A program made the translations under genes and the position numbers. A DNA stretch of 64,000 nucleotides from Gemmatimonadota bacterium (GTDB lineage: Bacteria > Latescibacterota > UBA2968 > GCA-2709665). The notes below the pieces were generated by a model. The model was not told the origin of the DNA, made no database searches, and worked only from the letters and a program-made list of their open reading frames with translations. Location of the stretch: the NCBI GenBank assembly GCA_028873695.1, contig JAPPNU010000008.1:1-64000 (forward strand). The letters are read 5' to 3'. Below, in pieces: positions 27,258 through 35,445 of the stretch. The stretch's first letter is position 1; every line of letters begins with the position of its first letter.

Positions 27258-27794
27258 TTACTTCGGCGCAATGATGACGACGATGTTTCGGCCCTCGTCC
27301 CTGATGGGCATCTCGGCCGCGCCGATCTCCCGAAGGTCCTCTTCGGCCCGTTCCAGCAATTCTCTTCCCTGCATTCGGTACATATTCTGGCGGCCGCGGA
27401 ATTCCACGGAGATTCTCACCTTGTGCCGGTGTTTCAGGAAGTTTTCGGCGTGGCGTATCTTGAATTCGTAATCGTGGTCGCTGATACGGGGGCCGAGGCG
27501 GATCTCTTTCAGTTGCGATCCGGTTTTCTTGCCCTTCTTCTGCTTCTTGCTCTGCTCATACCTGTACTTGCCGTAGTTCATGATCCTGCAGACCGGCGGG
27601 CGGGCGTTGGGCGCGACTTCGACCAGGTCGAGGTCCGCCTCCACTGCCATTTCCATCGCCCTCCTGGTTTCTACGATGCCGACCTGCTCGCCGTCCTGAT
27701 CGACAAGCCGGATCTGGGGTATGCGAATCTGTTCGTTGACGCGGGGCGCTCTTTCCTGCTTTCGATCTCTGAAAACTCTTGGACCTCTGTTGAT
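27258..27794 (-). CDS. infC: Translation initiation factor IF-3, AUC start codon
   Basis: Prevents premature subunit joining and checks start-codon choice. The protein contains the classic N-domain [22 protein letters not shown] and the RNA-binding C-domain with [25 protein letters not shown] perfect GGAGG sits 8 bases ahead of an ATC codon (27794-27792) that gives [17 protein letters not shown]. No ATG is suitable; the GTG three codons earlier overlaps the Shine-Dalgarno itself. Rare AUU/AUC/AUA starts in infC are the known basis of its autoregulation, since IF-3 rejects them. Length from this start is 178 residues. It is cotranscribed with thrS. Confidence 0.93.
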   Translation of the reverse strand: MNRGPRVFRDRKQERAPRVNEQIRIPQIRLVDQDGEQVGIVETRRAMEMAVEADLDLVEVAPNARPPVCRIMNYGKYRYEQSKKQKKGKKTGSQLKEIRLGPRISDHDYEFKIRHAENFLKHRHKVRISVEFRGRQNMYRMQGRELLERAEEDLREIGAAEMPIRDEGRNIVVIIAPK

Positions 27795-27843
27795 ACCGAT
27801 CACCTCCGAAGTTGATCCGGCCCGCTGGCGGGCCCGTTTGGAT

Positions 27844-29781
27844 TTACGAGGCGCTCTTCGTCTGGACTTCCTTCAGCATCCTGGCAATGAGGTCGAGCGT
27901 GGACATGCTTCCGAGGTCGCCGGCGCCATGCCTGCGGACAGAGATGGACTGCGCGTCGACTTCCTGCCTTCCCACAATGACCATGTAAGGGATTTTCCTG
28001 ACTTCAGCCTCGCGAATCTTGAAACCGAGTTTGGCATCTTGCGTGTCCACTTCGGCGCGGAGACCTGCGCTGCTGAGCTGGCTGGCAACCGCGTCGGCAT
28101 AACTGGCAAACGGATCGGATATCGGAAGTACGACAGCCTGTACCGGAGCCAGCCAGAGCGGGAAGTTTCCCGCATAGTGCTCGATCAGCAGGCCGAAGAA
28201 CCGTTCCATGGCCCCCAGAAGGGCGCGATGTACCATGTACGGCCTGTGGAATTTTCCGTCTGACCCGACGTAGCTGAGGTCAAATCGTTCCGGCAGGTTG
28301 AAGTCGAACTGAATGGTCGTACACTGCCATTCCCTGTTCAGGGCGTCGTTGATCGTCACGTCGATCTTCGGTCCGTAGAACGCGCCGGCGCCTTCGTCGA
28401 TCCGGTACGGCAGCTTCCGGGCGTCGACGGCGCGCTTGAGCGCGTCGGTGGCCCGCTGCCAGTCGGCCGGGTCTCCAACCGCTTTGTCGGGGCGCGTTGA
28501 GATGTAGACGTTAAAGTCTTCGAAACCGAACGACTTGAGGATGAACAGCGTAAAGTCGATTACCCGGGAGACTTCGTCCTCCACCTGATCCGGGCGACAG
28601 AAGATATGCGCGTCGTCCTGGGTGAATCCGCGCACCCGCAACAGGCCGTGCAGCGTGCCGACCATTTCGTAGCGGTAGACCGTACCCAGTTCGGCCCAGC
28701 GGAAGGGTAGCTCTCTGTAGCTGCGCCTGCGGGACTTGTAGATGAGGCTGTGGAAAGGACAATTCATCGGCTTGGCGAAATAGGCCTGGCCGTCGATGTC
28801 CATTGGGGGATACATGTTCTCGTGAAAGAAATCCAGGTGTCCACTGGTTTCCCAGAGACGGGACCTGCCGATATGGGGCGAGCCCACCAGGTCATAGCCG
28901 CCGCCGTAATGCGCTTCGCGCCAGAAATCTTCAATCTGGTTCCTGATTCGCGCCCCGTTGGGGTGCCAGAGAACCAGACCGGGGCCGGCGGTATCGTTGA
29001 TCGAAAAGAGGTCGAGTTGCGCGCCGAGGGTCCGGTGGTCCCGGTTCCTTGCTTCTTCCAGGTACTCGAGATAGGCGTTGAGGTCTTTCTTTCCCGGAAA
29101 GGAGATGCCGTAGATGCGCTGGAGCATCACGTTGTTTTCGTCGCCCCGCCAGTATGCGCCCGAAGAACTCAGCAGTTTTACGGCCTTAATCCGGCCGGTG
29201 TCGGGAACGTGAGGCCCCCGGCAGAGGTCCAGCCACCTGTCGGCATTCCTGTAGATGCTGATGGTTTCGCCGGGTTCGATTGCTTCCAGGATTTCCAGTT
29301 TGTAGGTTTCGTCGCGTTCACCGAACAGATCGATCGCGGCCTCGCGGGTGAGTTCCTGGCGCTCGAATGTCTGCGCCTCCGCGATGAGTTCGCGCATCCT
29401 GGCTTCGATTCTGTGCAATTCGTCCGGCGTGAACGGCTTTTCCCGATCGAAGTCGTAATAGAAGCCATTCTCGATGGGTGGACCCAGGGTGACTTTGACG
29501 TCAGGAAACAGGTCCTGCACCGCCTGCGCCATGATATGGGCGGTACTGTGCCAGTACACTTCCTTGCCTTCGTCGCTGGAGAAGGTGAGGATTTCCAGTT
29601 CGACGTCGTCGTCCAGCGTACAGCTGAGATCCACGGCCCGGCCGTTGACCTTGCCGGCCAGCGCAGCGCGCGCAAGGCCGGAGCCGATGGATTCGGCCAC
29701 CTGCAGGATGGTGACGCCCTCCCGGAAGTCCTTTTTCGAACCGTCCGGCAGCGTGACGGTTATGTTGCCTGTTCGGGGCAT
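27844..29781 (-). CDS. thrS: Threonine--tRNA ligase
   Basis: Charges tRNA-Thr. From MPRTGNITVTLPDGS it has an N-terminal TGS domain, then the SAD editing domain with HSTAHIMAQAVQDLFPDVKV (HxxxH zinc site). The class II core follows, with ETSGHLDFFHENMYPPM and the motif 2 region YRYEMVGTLHGLLRVRGFTQDD. The C-terminal anticodon-binding domain contains LAPVQAVVLPISDPFASYADAV. It is 645 residues, normal for the family. The ATG at 29781 is used; an in-frame ATG nine codons upstream is not typical. A structured leader lies upstream, and infC-rpmI-rplT follow. Confidence 0.96.
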   Translation of the reverse strand: MPRTGNITVTLPDGSKKDFREGVTILQVAESIGSGLARAALAGKVNGRAVDLSCTLDDDVELEILTFSSDEGKEVYWHSTAHIMAQAVQDLFPDVKVTLGPPIENGFYYDFDREKPFTPDELHRIEARMRELIAEAQTFERQELTREAAIDLFGERDETYKLEILEAIEPGETISIYRNADRWLDLCRGPHVPDTGRIKAVKLLSSSGAYWRGDENNVMLQRIYGISFPGKKDLNAYLEYLEEARNRDHRTLGAQLDLFSINDTAGPGLVLWHPNGARIRNQIEDFWREAHYGGGYDLVGSPHIGRSRLWETSGHLDFFHENMYPPMDIDGQAYFAKPMNCPFHSLIYKSRRRSYRELPFRWAELGTVYRYEMVGTLHGLLRVRGFTQDDAHIFCRPDQVEDEVSRVIDFTLFILKSFGFEDFNVYISTRPDKAVGDPADWQRATDALKRAVDARKLPYRIDEGAGAFYGPKIDVTINDALNREWQCTTIQFDFNLPERFDLSYVGSDGKFHRPYMVHRALLGAMERFFGLLIEHYAGNFPLWLAPVQAVVLPISDPFASYADAVASQLSSAGLRAEVDTQDAKLGFKIREAEVRKIPYMVIVGRQEVDAQSISVRRHGAGDLGSMSTLDLIARMLKEVQTKSAS

Positions 29782-29925
29782 CGGATCTGGCGTTCTCAGA
29801 ATGGACAAAAAGAGTCGGCGGAGACGTGAATTACAATAAACCGTTGTTTTTCCGGGCCGGAAGCTCTATCGGCACATTGCAAACGCCTGCGCGGCCGAGG
29901 GTGTCGGGCCTTGCTTTTGAATAAT

Positions 29926-30017
29926 AAAAAAACGCGCGACCTTTCTGCTTGCGCGTCGTATTCGGCAAATCACCCGGTGAAATACGATCCCGTCCGTTGA
30001 CACTCCTCCGCAAGCAG
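29926..30017 (-). promoter_or_regulatory. thrS leader with terminator/antiterminator pair
   Basis: On the minus strand a terminator hairpin is formed by ACGCGC (29956-29951) and GCGCGT (29937-29932), with a 13-base loop followed by TTTTTT. Upstream, CTGCTTGCG (30017-30009) is the exact complement of CGCAAGCAG (29953-29945), which overlaps the terminator's first arm. The two pairings exclude each other, the layout of an attenuator. No T-box signature is present here. The regulator (L20, IF-3, translation of a leader, or a ligand) is not visible. Confidence 0.55.
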
Positions 30018-30050
30018 GTTGATGGCGTTATACTTAGAACATCAGACAAA

Positions 30051-30077
30051 TTTATACTATCCTGAAAGTGTTGTCAA
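30051..30077 (-). promoter_or_regulatory. Promoter of the thrS-infC-rpmI-rplT leader
   Basis: Minus strand: perfect TTGACA (30077-30072) followed 15 bases later by TATAAA (30056-30051); a TAAATT alternative gives 17 bases. The start would be about 260 bases upstream of the thrS ATG. Confidence 0.6.
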
Positions 30078-30175
30078 GCGAAAACTCCTGTTTCCGCGGC
30101 GCAATTCAACGCGATTTCGCCGCGCAGGAAAGGCCCGCCGGGACCGGCGTTTCGGGTTCCGGCGCGCGGCTGTCG

Positions 30176-30808
30176 TTACGGGAGGTCGAGCATTTTGTGA
30201 ATCCTGCAGGACAGCCGCCATTCGGGGTGCCGTTTGAGGATTTCGAGGGTCTTCCCGATGTATTCGGGTTTGCTCGACTCGGGCTGGAGGTAGACACACT
30301 CGGCACGGTCCTCTGCGACCATGCCTTCCTCGAAGTGCTTTCCGACCACGTATTTGAGTTCCGTAATGTAGCGCAGACCGCCGGCGATGGATTTTCTCTT
30401 GGGAGAGACGGTCCAGTGTTCGATGAAGTCGTAGAGGTCCGGGTCCGGATCGATCGCGCCGTTGGTCTCGACGTGGATGCGATAGTCCCTGGACCGGAGT
30501 TCCCGGCAGAGCGTTCCGATATTCTGGCCCAGGGGTTCTCCTCCGGTCAGGCAGACCCAGGAGGCGGAGTAACGGCCGACTTCAGCCAGGATTTCGCCGA
30601 TATTGAGTTCGGTGTACGTATCGAATTCGGTGTCACAGAAGTAGCAGCGCAGATTGCATCTGGCGAGGCGCACGAAGGTGGTCGGCTGGCCGACGCGCAG
30701 GCCTTCACCCTCTATGGAATAGAAGATCTCGTTAACCTGCAGCGTCCGGCCGTCATCGCGCCAGAGCGGCATCCGGTTGGCGCGCGCTGGAGGGATGCCT
30801 TCCAGCAT
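30176..30808 (-). CDS. queE: 7-carboxy-7-deazaguanine synthase
   Basis: A radical-SAM enzyme that contracts 6-carboxy-tetrahydropterin to CDG, a step towards queuosine. The family opening VNEIFYSIEGEG is followed by the iron-sulfur motif CNLRCYFC (C-x3-C-x2-C) and WVCLTGGEPLGQ. The start is uncertain: the ATG at 30808 and another at 30772 (MPLWRDDG) are both possible, and neither has a strong ribosome site. An open frame continues to 30922, but that part overlaps the divergent promoter at 30916. No queD/queC genes are nearby. Confidence 0.9.
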   Translation of the reverse strand: MLEGIPPARANRMPLWRDDGRTLQVNEIFYSIEGEGLRVGQPTTFVRLARCNLRCYFCDTEFDTYTELNIGEILAEVGRYSASWVCLTGGEPLGQNIGTLCRELRSRDYRIHVETNGAIDPDPDLYDFIEHWTVSPKRKSIAGGLRYITELKYVVGKHFEEGMVAEDRAECVYLQPESSKPEYIGKTLEILKRHPEWRLSCRIHKMLDLP

Positions 30809-30915
30809 ATCGGGGTCTCTGCGGGACAAGACGGGCTCCGGGCGTCGGAGGTAGCGGGATTGTATCGAACACTTTTGAAATAATGGAAAACCGGGACATG
30901 AGACAAGGAAAATCC

Positions 30916-30944
30916 TTGACATCGTCCGCCGCCGCTCGAATATT
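30916..30944 (+). promoter_or_regulatory. Promoter upstream of the HAD phosphatase gene
   Basis: Perfect TTGACA (30916-30921), 17 bases, AATATT (30939-30944). The start would be about 140 bases upstream of the GTG at 31093. Confidence 0.6.
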
Positions 30945-31092
30945 GTCCGCCGTTCGGGGCATCCTGCGGGGTACGCGCCGTTTTTTTGTGGGAATCACGC
31001 GGCGTCCGCGCTTCCGAGGACCGGTCGATGGATGCCTTCAGTGTGTCTTGCGGCCGACGAAACAGTTGGCTTTTCAGAATTGAGGTCGACGT

Positions 31093-31773
31093 GTGAGAGA
31101 TCGCAGCTACGATGCGGTTATATTCGACGTGGACGGCGTGATCGTGGATTCGGAATCGGTTTACTGCGAGACGTACAACACGACGCTGGGAGATTACGGC
31201 GCCGGGATGAGCCGGGAGGACTATGCGGTCTGCGTGGGACATCCCGTCGAGGAAAACAGCGCGTACGCCGTGGAACGATACGGGCTGGACGTGGCGCCCG
31301 ACGCATTCCGCGGGATCTGGATGGATCGATTCGAGAAGGCGATCTCGAAACCCGACCGGGTGTTGCTGATGCCGGGTTTTCCCGAATTGTTGGCGCACGT
31401 CCGGAACCGCGGTTACCCTCTGGCAGTGGCGTCGTCCACGCAGCGGGACAGGATGATGAAGACGCTGCACAGCGGCCTGCTTTCCAGATTGGACGGTGTG
31501 CGCGACCTGGACGAGGTGTTCGACGTGATGCTGTCCGGGAGCGACGTGGAACGTGTGAAACCGGCGCCTGACATCTATCTGTCGGCGGCAGAAAAGCTGA
31601 GCGTTGAACCGGGTCGGTGTGCGGTGATCGAAGACAGCGAGGCGGGCGTCAGAGCCGGCAAGGCGGCGGGGATGACGGTGTTCGCAGTGCCGAATTTCTT
31701 CACCGCGCGCCAGCGGCACGAAGAGGCCGACCTCATACTGGGCGGGTTGTCGGAAGCGAGACGGCTTCTATGA
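31093..31773 (+). CDS. HAD-superfamily hydrolase, beta-phosphoglucomutase-like
   Basis: A 226-residue phosphatase/phosphomutase-type enzyme of HAD subfamily IA. Motif I is FDVDGVIVDSE (nucleophile Asp near residue 12). Motif II is AVASSTQ, motif III is KPAPDIYL and motif IV is VIEDSEAGVRAGKAAGM. The GTG start lies a few bases after a GAGGTCGACGT stretch with a weak ribosome site. The substrate, probably a sugar phosphate, cannot be read from sequence. It is a single + strand gene facing the minus-strand epimerase cluster. Confidence 0.88.
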   Translation: MRDRSYDAVIFDVDGVIVDSESVYCETYNTTLGDYGAGMSREDYAVCVGHPVEENSAYAVERYGLDVAPDAFRGIWMDRFEKAISKPDRVLLMPGFPELLAHVRNRGYPLAVASSTQRDRMMKTLHSGLLSRLDGVRDLDEVFDVMLSGSDVERVKPAPDIYLSAAEKLSVEPGRCAVIEDSEAGVRAGKAAGMTVFAVPNFFTARQRHEEADLILGGLSEARRLL

Positions 31774-31822
31774 GACCAGCGGTGATCCGGCAGCCTTTGG
31801 GCCCGGGCTACGGTTCGGCGCG

Positions 31823-32545
31823 TCAGGCGTAGGTCTCCGCGTTGTCTTCAGGGGCATAGCCGAGCTCTTCGCGGGCGTTTCGGAGGTCCCAGTACGCGCG
31901 GGTATTGTTCGAGATGCCGTAATAGATGCCGTAATGGATGCCGGTTTCGATGCTGCAGCGTACGAGTTGAACGGTGTCGCGGTGGCTGAGCCAGGACGCG
32001 AGGATCCGGTCGCTCGTGCGGTTGATGACCGAGTCGGCGGGCTGAAAGGATCCGATCCGCAGACAGATCACCGAAAGCCCGAATGCGTCCGCATAGTACC
32101 GTCCCAGGTCCTCGCCGTAAGCCTTGCTGGCCCCGTAGAAGCTGTCCGGCCGCGCGTTCACCTCGGTCGTCGTACCGATGCCGTTCTTTTCGTAATATCC
32201 GGTAACGTGGTTGCTGCTGGCGAACACGACGCGGCCGGCGCCCGTCCTGCGGGCAGCCTCGTAAACGGTGTAGGTTCCACGGATGTTCGCCTCGAGGATG
32301 TCTTCAAAGGAGGCGCTCCCGTTCGGATTCCCCGCCATGTGGACGACGGTGTCCACGCCCTGCACCGCCGCCATGACTCGGTCCATATCGGTAATGCTTG
32401 AGACATGCACCTCTTCGCCGGGACGCGCCGGGAGGATGGTGTTGTGGTAGAGCAGTCTGAGGCGGTAGTGGTCCTTCAACCCCTCTCGCAGTACGCTCCC
32501 GATTCTGCCGGCGGCGCCTGTGATGAGGATTTTCTTTTCTGGCAC
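31823..32545 (-). CDS. NAD-dependent epimerase/dehydratase, uronate-dehydrogenase-like
   Basis: A short-chain-type extended Rossmann enzyme, 240 residues. It starts with a GTG giving PEKKILITGAAGRIGSVL (the GxxGxxG NAD site) with an AAGGA 6 bases ahead. The catalytic Ser and YxxxK triad appear as SSNHV and YGASKAYGEDL. Its small size, the C-terminal IHYGIYYGISNNTRAYWDL and the ELGYAPEDNAE end resemble uronate dehydrogenases. Longer upstream frames are shadow of the amidohydrolase. It ends the amidohydrolase group on the same strand. A related epimerase is at 47846-48721. Confidence 0.82.
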   Translation of the reverse strand: MPEKKILITGAAGRIGSVLREGLKDHYRLRLLYHNTILPARPGEEVHVSSITDMDRVMAAVQGVDTVVHMAGNPNGSASFEDILEANIRGTYTVYEAARRTGAGRVVFASSNHVTGYYEKNGIGTTTEVNARPDSFYGASKAYGEDLGRYYADAFGLSVICLRIGSFQPADSVINRTSDRILASWLSHRDTVQLVRCSIETGIHYGIYYGISNNTRAYWDLRNAREELGYAPEDNAETYA

Positions 32546-32640
32546 GACTGTCCTTTCGTCTGAGCTGTGACCCGGGACCGGGTGTCCGCGCGGCCTCGCG
32601 TACGACGGCGGGTGCGCCATCCCTGGAAACTGTCTTGTGC

Positions 32641-33477
32641 TTACAGCGGCCTGACTCCGGCCCATTCGGGAAGGAGCCTGGCGGCGTTGTTCCAGAGAAT
32701 GTCCCTCTTGGTTGCTTCGGAAAGACCGGCGCCCAGGGTTTTTCCGAGACATTGGCCGAAGAGGCGGACCGGAAGGTCCGACCCGAAGACGACGCGACGG
32801 CCTCCCAGCGCGCCAACGGCCGCTTCGACGATTCCTGCCTCGGGGTCCCCGCCGCCGGTGTCGGCCACCAGGTTCGGGCAATCCGAAACGTGCTCTATCC
32901 CCCGGAGCCCGCACCCGTTGAGATGGGCCATGATGATCTTGGCGCCGGGGTGCCTGCGCGCCAGATCGGCCACGTCCCGTGGAAAGGACTCGCCGGGCAG
33001 GTTGCCGGTGGTCTTGTCCCACGCGTGCTGCAGAACGGGCACGTCCAGTTCGACGGCGCGCTGCATGATCGGATCCAGGCCGGCATCGGTGGCCCGGCGC
33101 GCCACCCATAGCTTGATTCCGCACATGCGCTCTTCGACGATGCACCGGTTTATCTCGTCGACGGACGCGTCGGGACATGCGGGATTGACGTAGCAGAAGG
33201 GAAGAAAGGCATCGGGCGCCTGATCGCGCATCCGCAGATTGTAGTCGTTGCCGTTCCGGCAGTGCCGCATTGCGGGGTCATGGAGAGGGCTGCCGGCGCC
33301 CGATTCGGGATGCAGCAGAAAGATGCACATCTTCGTGATCCCCGCGCGCCCGGCGGCATCCAGAATCCTCCTGGCGTCGGCCCTTACGGATGCGGCCCCC
33401 GTGCCGAGGGGGTGGACGTGTACGTCCAGCACGTCGCAGGGCGGCTTGAGTTGCTCTCTCAGCGTGGTCAGGTTCAA
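32641..33477 (-). CDS. Amidohydrolase-2 family hydrolase (first of paralogous pair)
   Basis: A TIM-barrel metal hydrolase/decarboxylase-like protein, 278 residues. The N-terminal HxH is in VLDVHVHPL. Later ligand positions are in LQHAWDKTTGN, KIIMAHLNGCGL and VVFGSDLPVR, the usual His and Asp sites of the amidohydrolase-2 family. It is clearly paralogous to the gene at 34317-35150, sharing FCYVNP, GIKLWVARRATD and ILWNN-ARLLP. The reaction (hydrolysis or decarboxylation of a cyclic or sugar-acid compound) is unknown. It sits in a tight minus-strand group. Confidence 0.83.
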   Translation of the reverse strand: MNLTTLREQLKPPCDVLDVHVHPLGTGAASVRADARRILDAAGRAGITKMCIFLLHPESGAGSPLHDPAMRHCRNGNDYNLRMRDQAPDAFLPFCYVNPACPDASVDEINRCIVEERMCGIKLWVARRATDAGLDPIMQRAVELDVPVLQHAWDKTTGNLPGESFPRDVADLARRHPGAKIIMAHLNGCGLRGIEHVSDCPNLVADTGGGDPEAGIVEAAVGALGGRRVVFGSDLPVRLFGQCLGKTLGAGLSEATKRDILWNNAARLLPEWAGVRPL

Positions 33478-33489
33478 CCTATCGCTCCA

Positions 33490-34242
33490 TTACCAGTTGA
33501 CGATTCGCCCGGCGTTTCCCCCCAGGATGGCGGCTGCGTCGTCGTCGGAGAGATCGGTGACGACTCGCGAGAGCGCTGAGTAGGGGATGAAGAGCGGCGC
33601 ATGGGAGCCGAACAGCAGTTTGTCTCTCAGTCCGTCTTCGACCAGCACCTTGATCGCATCCATACCGTCCGACTGGGAGACGTCCGCGTAGAGGTTGGGG
33701 AGCGCCAGGATTCTGTCTTTAAGCGCTCTGACTTCGCCCGTGCGAGGCCCTCCGATGACGATGAGGAGGCCGGGGTGGCGCTCCGCGGCGTCCGCGATTT
33801 CGGCCGCGGGGACGTCGGGTACCTGGGCGAGAGGATGCTGCCGTCGCGGGTCTTCGAGGCGCGTTTGCACGATCACGCCGAGCCCGGCACGGGCGAGGGC
33901 GGTCAACAGGTCGGAAGCGAAATCCAGATCGTACCCGCAATAGGCGGGAAGGAGTTTGACCAGGCGGACCCGGGGCTGGTTCTTCGCCCGCTCGATTTCG
34001 TCGCGCCACGTGGCGATGGTCGGATCCAGAACGGGTACGGGCCAGACGTCGTCGGTCGCGTCCGAAGCGGCGTAGAGTCCGTCGTTGAATCGATGCGGGT
34101 TGCGGCACCACGCGGCGTCCAGGGGGGAAATGCACATGCGTTCCACGCCGTATTCCCTGAGGGAGGCGCGAACGGCTGCAAGGGCGCCCTCGACAGGATG
34201 GGAGGGCCAGTGTCCTGTGTAGGCGTTGATGTCGATAATCAT
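33490..34242 (-). CDS. Amidohydrolase-2-like protein with altered N-terminal metal motif
   Basis: A 250-residue protein of the amidohydrolase-2 fold, from MIIDINAYTGHWPSHPVEG. The usual N-terminal H-x-H is replaced: the segment reads DINAYTGHW, keeping the Asp and a later His but not the HxH pair. Downstream, LLIVIGGPRTGEVRALKD and LLFGSHAPLFIPYSALSRVV occur where the late histidine/aspartate ligands normally are. It is on the same strand between the two paralogous hydrolases, suggesting a related role or a partner lacking some metal ligands. The ATG at 34242 is used; the open frame further upstream shadows the next gene. Confidence 0.65.
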   Translation of the reverse strand: MIIDINAYTGHWPSHPVEGALAAVRASLREYGVERMCISPLDAAWCRNPHRFNDGLYAASDATDDVWPVPVLDPTIATWRDEIERAKNQPRVRLVKLLPAYCGYDLDFASDLLTALARAGLGVIVQTRLEDPRRQHPLAQVPDVPAAEIADAAERHPGLLIVIGGPRTGEVRALKDRILALPNLYADVSQSDGMDAIKVLVEDGLRDKLLFGSHAPLFIPYSALSRVVTDLSDDDAAAILGGNAGRIVNW

Positions 34243-34316
34243 GGAATTCTCCCTGGCGCGAATCGCTATCGTATCGGTGGCTGCGTGCCGCCGCTCCTGT
34301 CCGGCGCAACGACCGC

Positions 34317-35150
34317 TCAGACGGTCCGGACGCCGGACCACGACGGCAGGAGGCGGGCGGTGTTGTTCCAGAGGATCTCTTTCTTCACCGACTCCGGAAG
34401 ATCGGTTCCGAGCGTCTTGCCGAGTTGCACGCCGAAGTGGCGGATGGGAGCGTCGGAGCCGTAGACGATGCGCCCGGGTCCGACGGTCGATGCGGCCGCT
34501 TCGACGATGCCGCTGTCCGGGTCTCCGCCGGAGGTGTCGACGTAGATGTTCGGACAGTCCGACACGTCTTCCATGCCGGAAAGCCCGCAGCCATTCATGT
34601 GAGCCATGATGATCTTCGCATCCGGGTGGCGGCGCGCCAGGTGAGCCACGTCGGCCGGAAAGGATTCGCCCACCAGATTGCCGTCCGTCTTGATCCACGC
34701 GTGCTGCAGCACGGGAACGCCGAATCGTACGGCGCGTTCCATGATGGGGTCCAGGCCCGGATCGGTGGCGCGGCGTGCGACCCACAGCTTGATTCCGGCC
34801 ATCCGCTCGCTTTCGATACAGCGGTCGATTTCCGCAACGGATTCCGCGGGATACATCGGATTCACGTAACAGAAGGGGATGAAGATTTCCGGTGCGAGAT
34901 CACGCATGGCGAGAGCGTAGTCGTTGGCCTGTTTGAATTCTTCGACGGACGGTTCTCGCGGGCAGGTGGTGTATAGTGAGAACAGACACATCTTTTCAAC
35001 CCCCGCACGCGCGGCGGATTCGATGATGAGGCGCGCGTCTTCCCGGGCGTTGGCGATTCTGTAGAGGCCGAAGCAGTCCAGCGGATGCACGTGGACGTCC
35101 AGGGCGGGGTAAGCCGGCTTCAGGCGGTCCATCACTTCGGAAGGCGTCAT
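34317..35150 (-). CDS. Amidohydrolase-2 family hydrolase (second of paralogous pair)
   Basis: A 277-residue metal hydrolase. ALDVHVHPLDCFG holds the HxH, and LQHAWIKTDGNLVGESFPADV, IIMAHMNGCGLSGM and VYGSDAPIRHFG hold the other ligand positions. It is a clear paralogue of the enzyme at 32641-33477, sharing long blocks including the middle GIKLWVARRATDPGLDPIM. The pair arose by gene duplication around the intervening diverged copy. No substrate can be assigned. It is the first gene of the group, 74 bases upstream of the altered copy. Confidence 0.83.
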   Translation of the reverse strand: MTPSEVMDRLKPAYPALDVHVHPLDCFGLYRIANAREDARLIIESAARAGVEKMCLFSLYTTCPREPSVEEFKQANDYALAMRDLAPEIFIPFCYVNPMYPAESVAEIDRCIESERMAGIKLWVARRATDPGLDPIMERAVRFGVPVLQHAWIKTDGNLVGESFPADVAHLARRHPDAKIIMAHMNGCGLSGMEDVSDCPNIYVDTSGGDPDSGIVEAAASTVGPGRIVYGSDAPIRHFGVQLGKTLGTDLPESVKKEILWNNTARLLPSWSGVRTV

Positions 35151-35222
35151 CGCACGTCTCCTGGATGAGGCGATTCGCGCATTCAGGATTTCATCGGCGC
35201 AGGCGTTTTTCCGGATAATTCC

Positions 35223-35251
35223 TTGCCCCTGCGTTCTATCCTATATATAAT
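35223..35251 (+). promoter_or_regulatory. Promoter of the nucleotidyltransferase gene
   Basis: TTGCCC (35223-35228), 17 bases, perfect TATAAT (35246-35251). The leader to the gene start is about 190 bases and has no recognisable riboswitch. Confidence 0.6.
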
Positions 35252-35445
35252 TAACCCGGGCATGAATGTCAGCAGATTTCGGCCTGGCCGGTGAAGAAAA
35301 AAGGAGGGGATTCCAGCTTGTGCCCCCGTCTTGCGCCGCGCCTTTCGCAGACCGGTTTCTCAGTTGTCGTACCGCCGGCGCGCCGGCGCCAGGTAAATGC
35401 TGGGATCCGTTTGTTATTTCGTCGAACTCCGTCCCGAGGCGGAAG

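Noticed and set aside
29831..30049. 72-codon frame in the thrS leader
   Set aside because: It covers the terminator hairpin and has no homologous look; a short leader peptide cannot be excluded but is unsupported.
30809..30922. Longer N-terminus for queE
   Set aside because: It would include the divergent promoter and lacks family residues.
34243..34785. N-terminal extension of the altered amidohydrolase frame
   Set aside because: It is the shadow of the next amidohydrolase gene; the ATG at 34242 gives the family opening.
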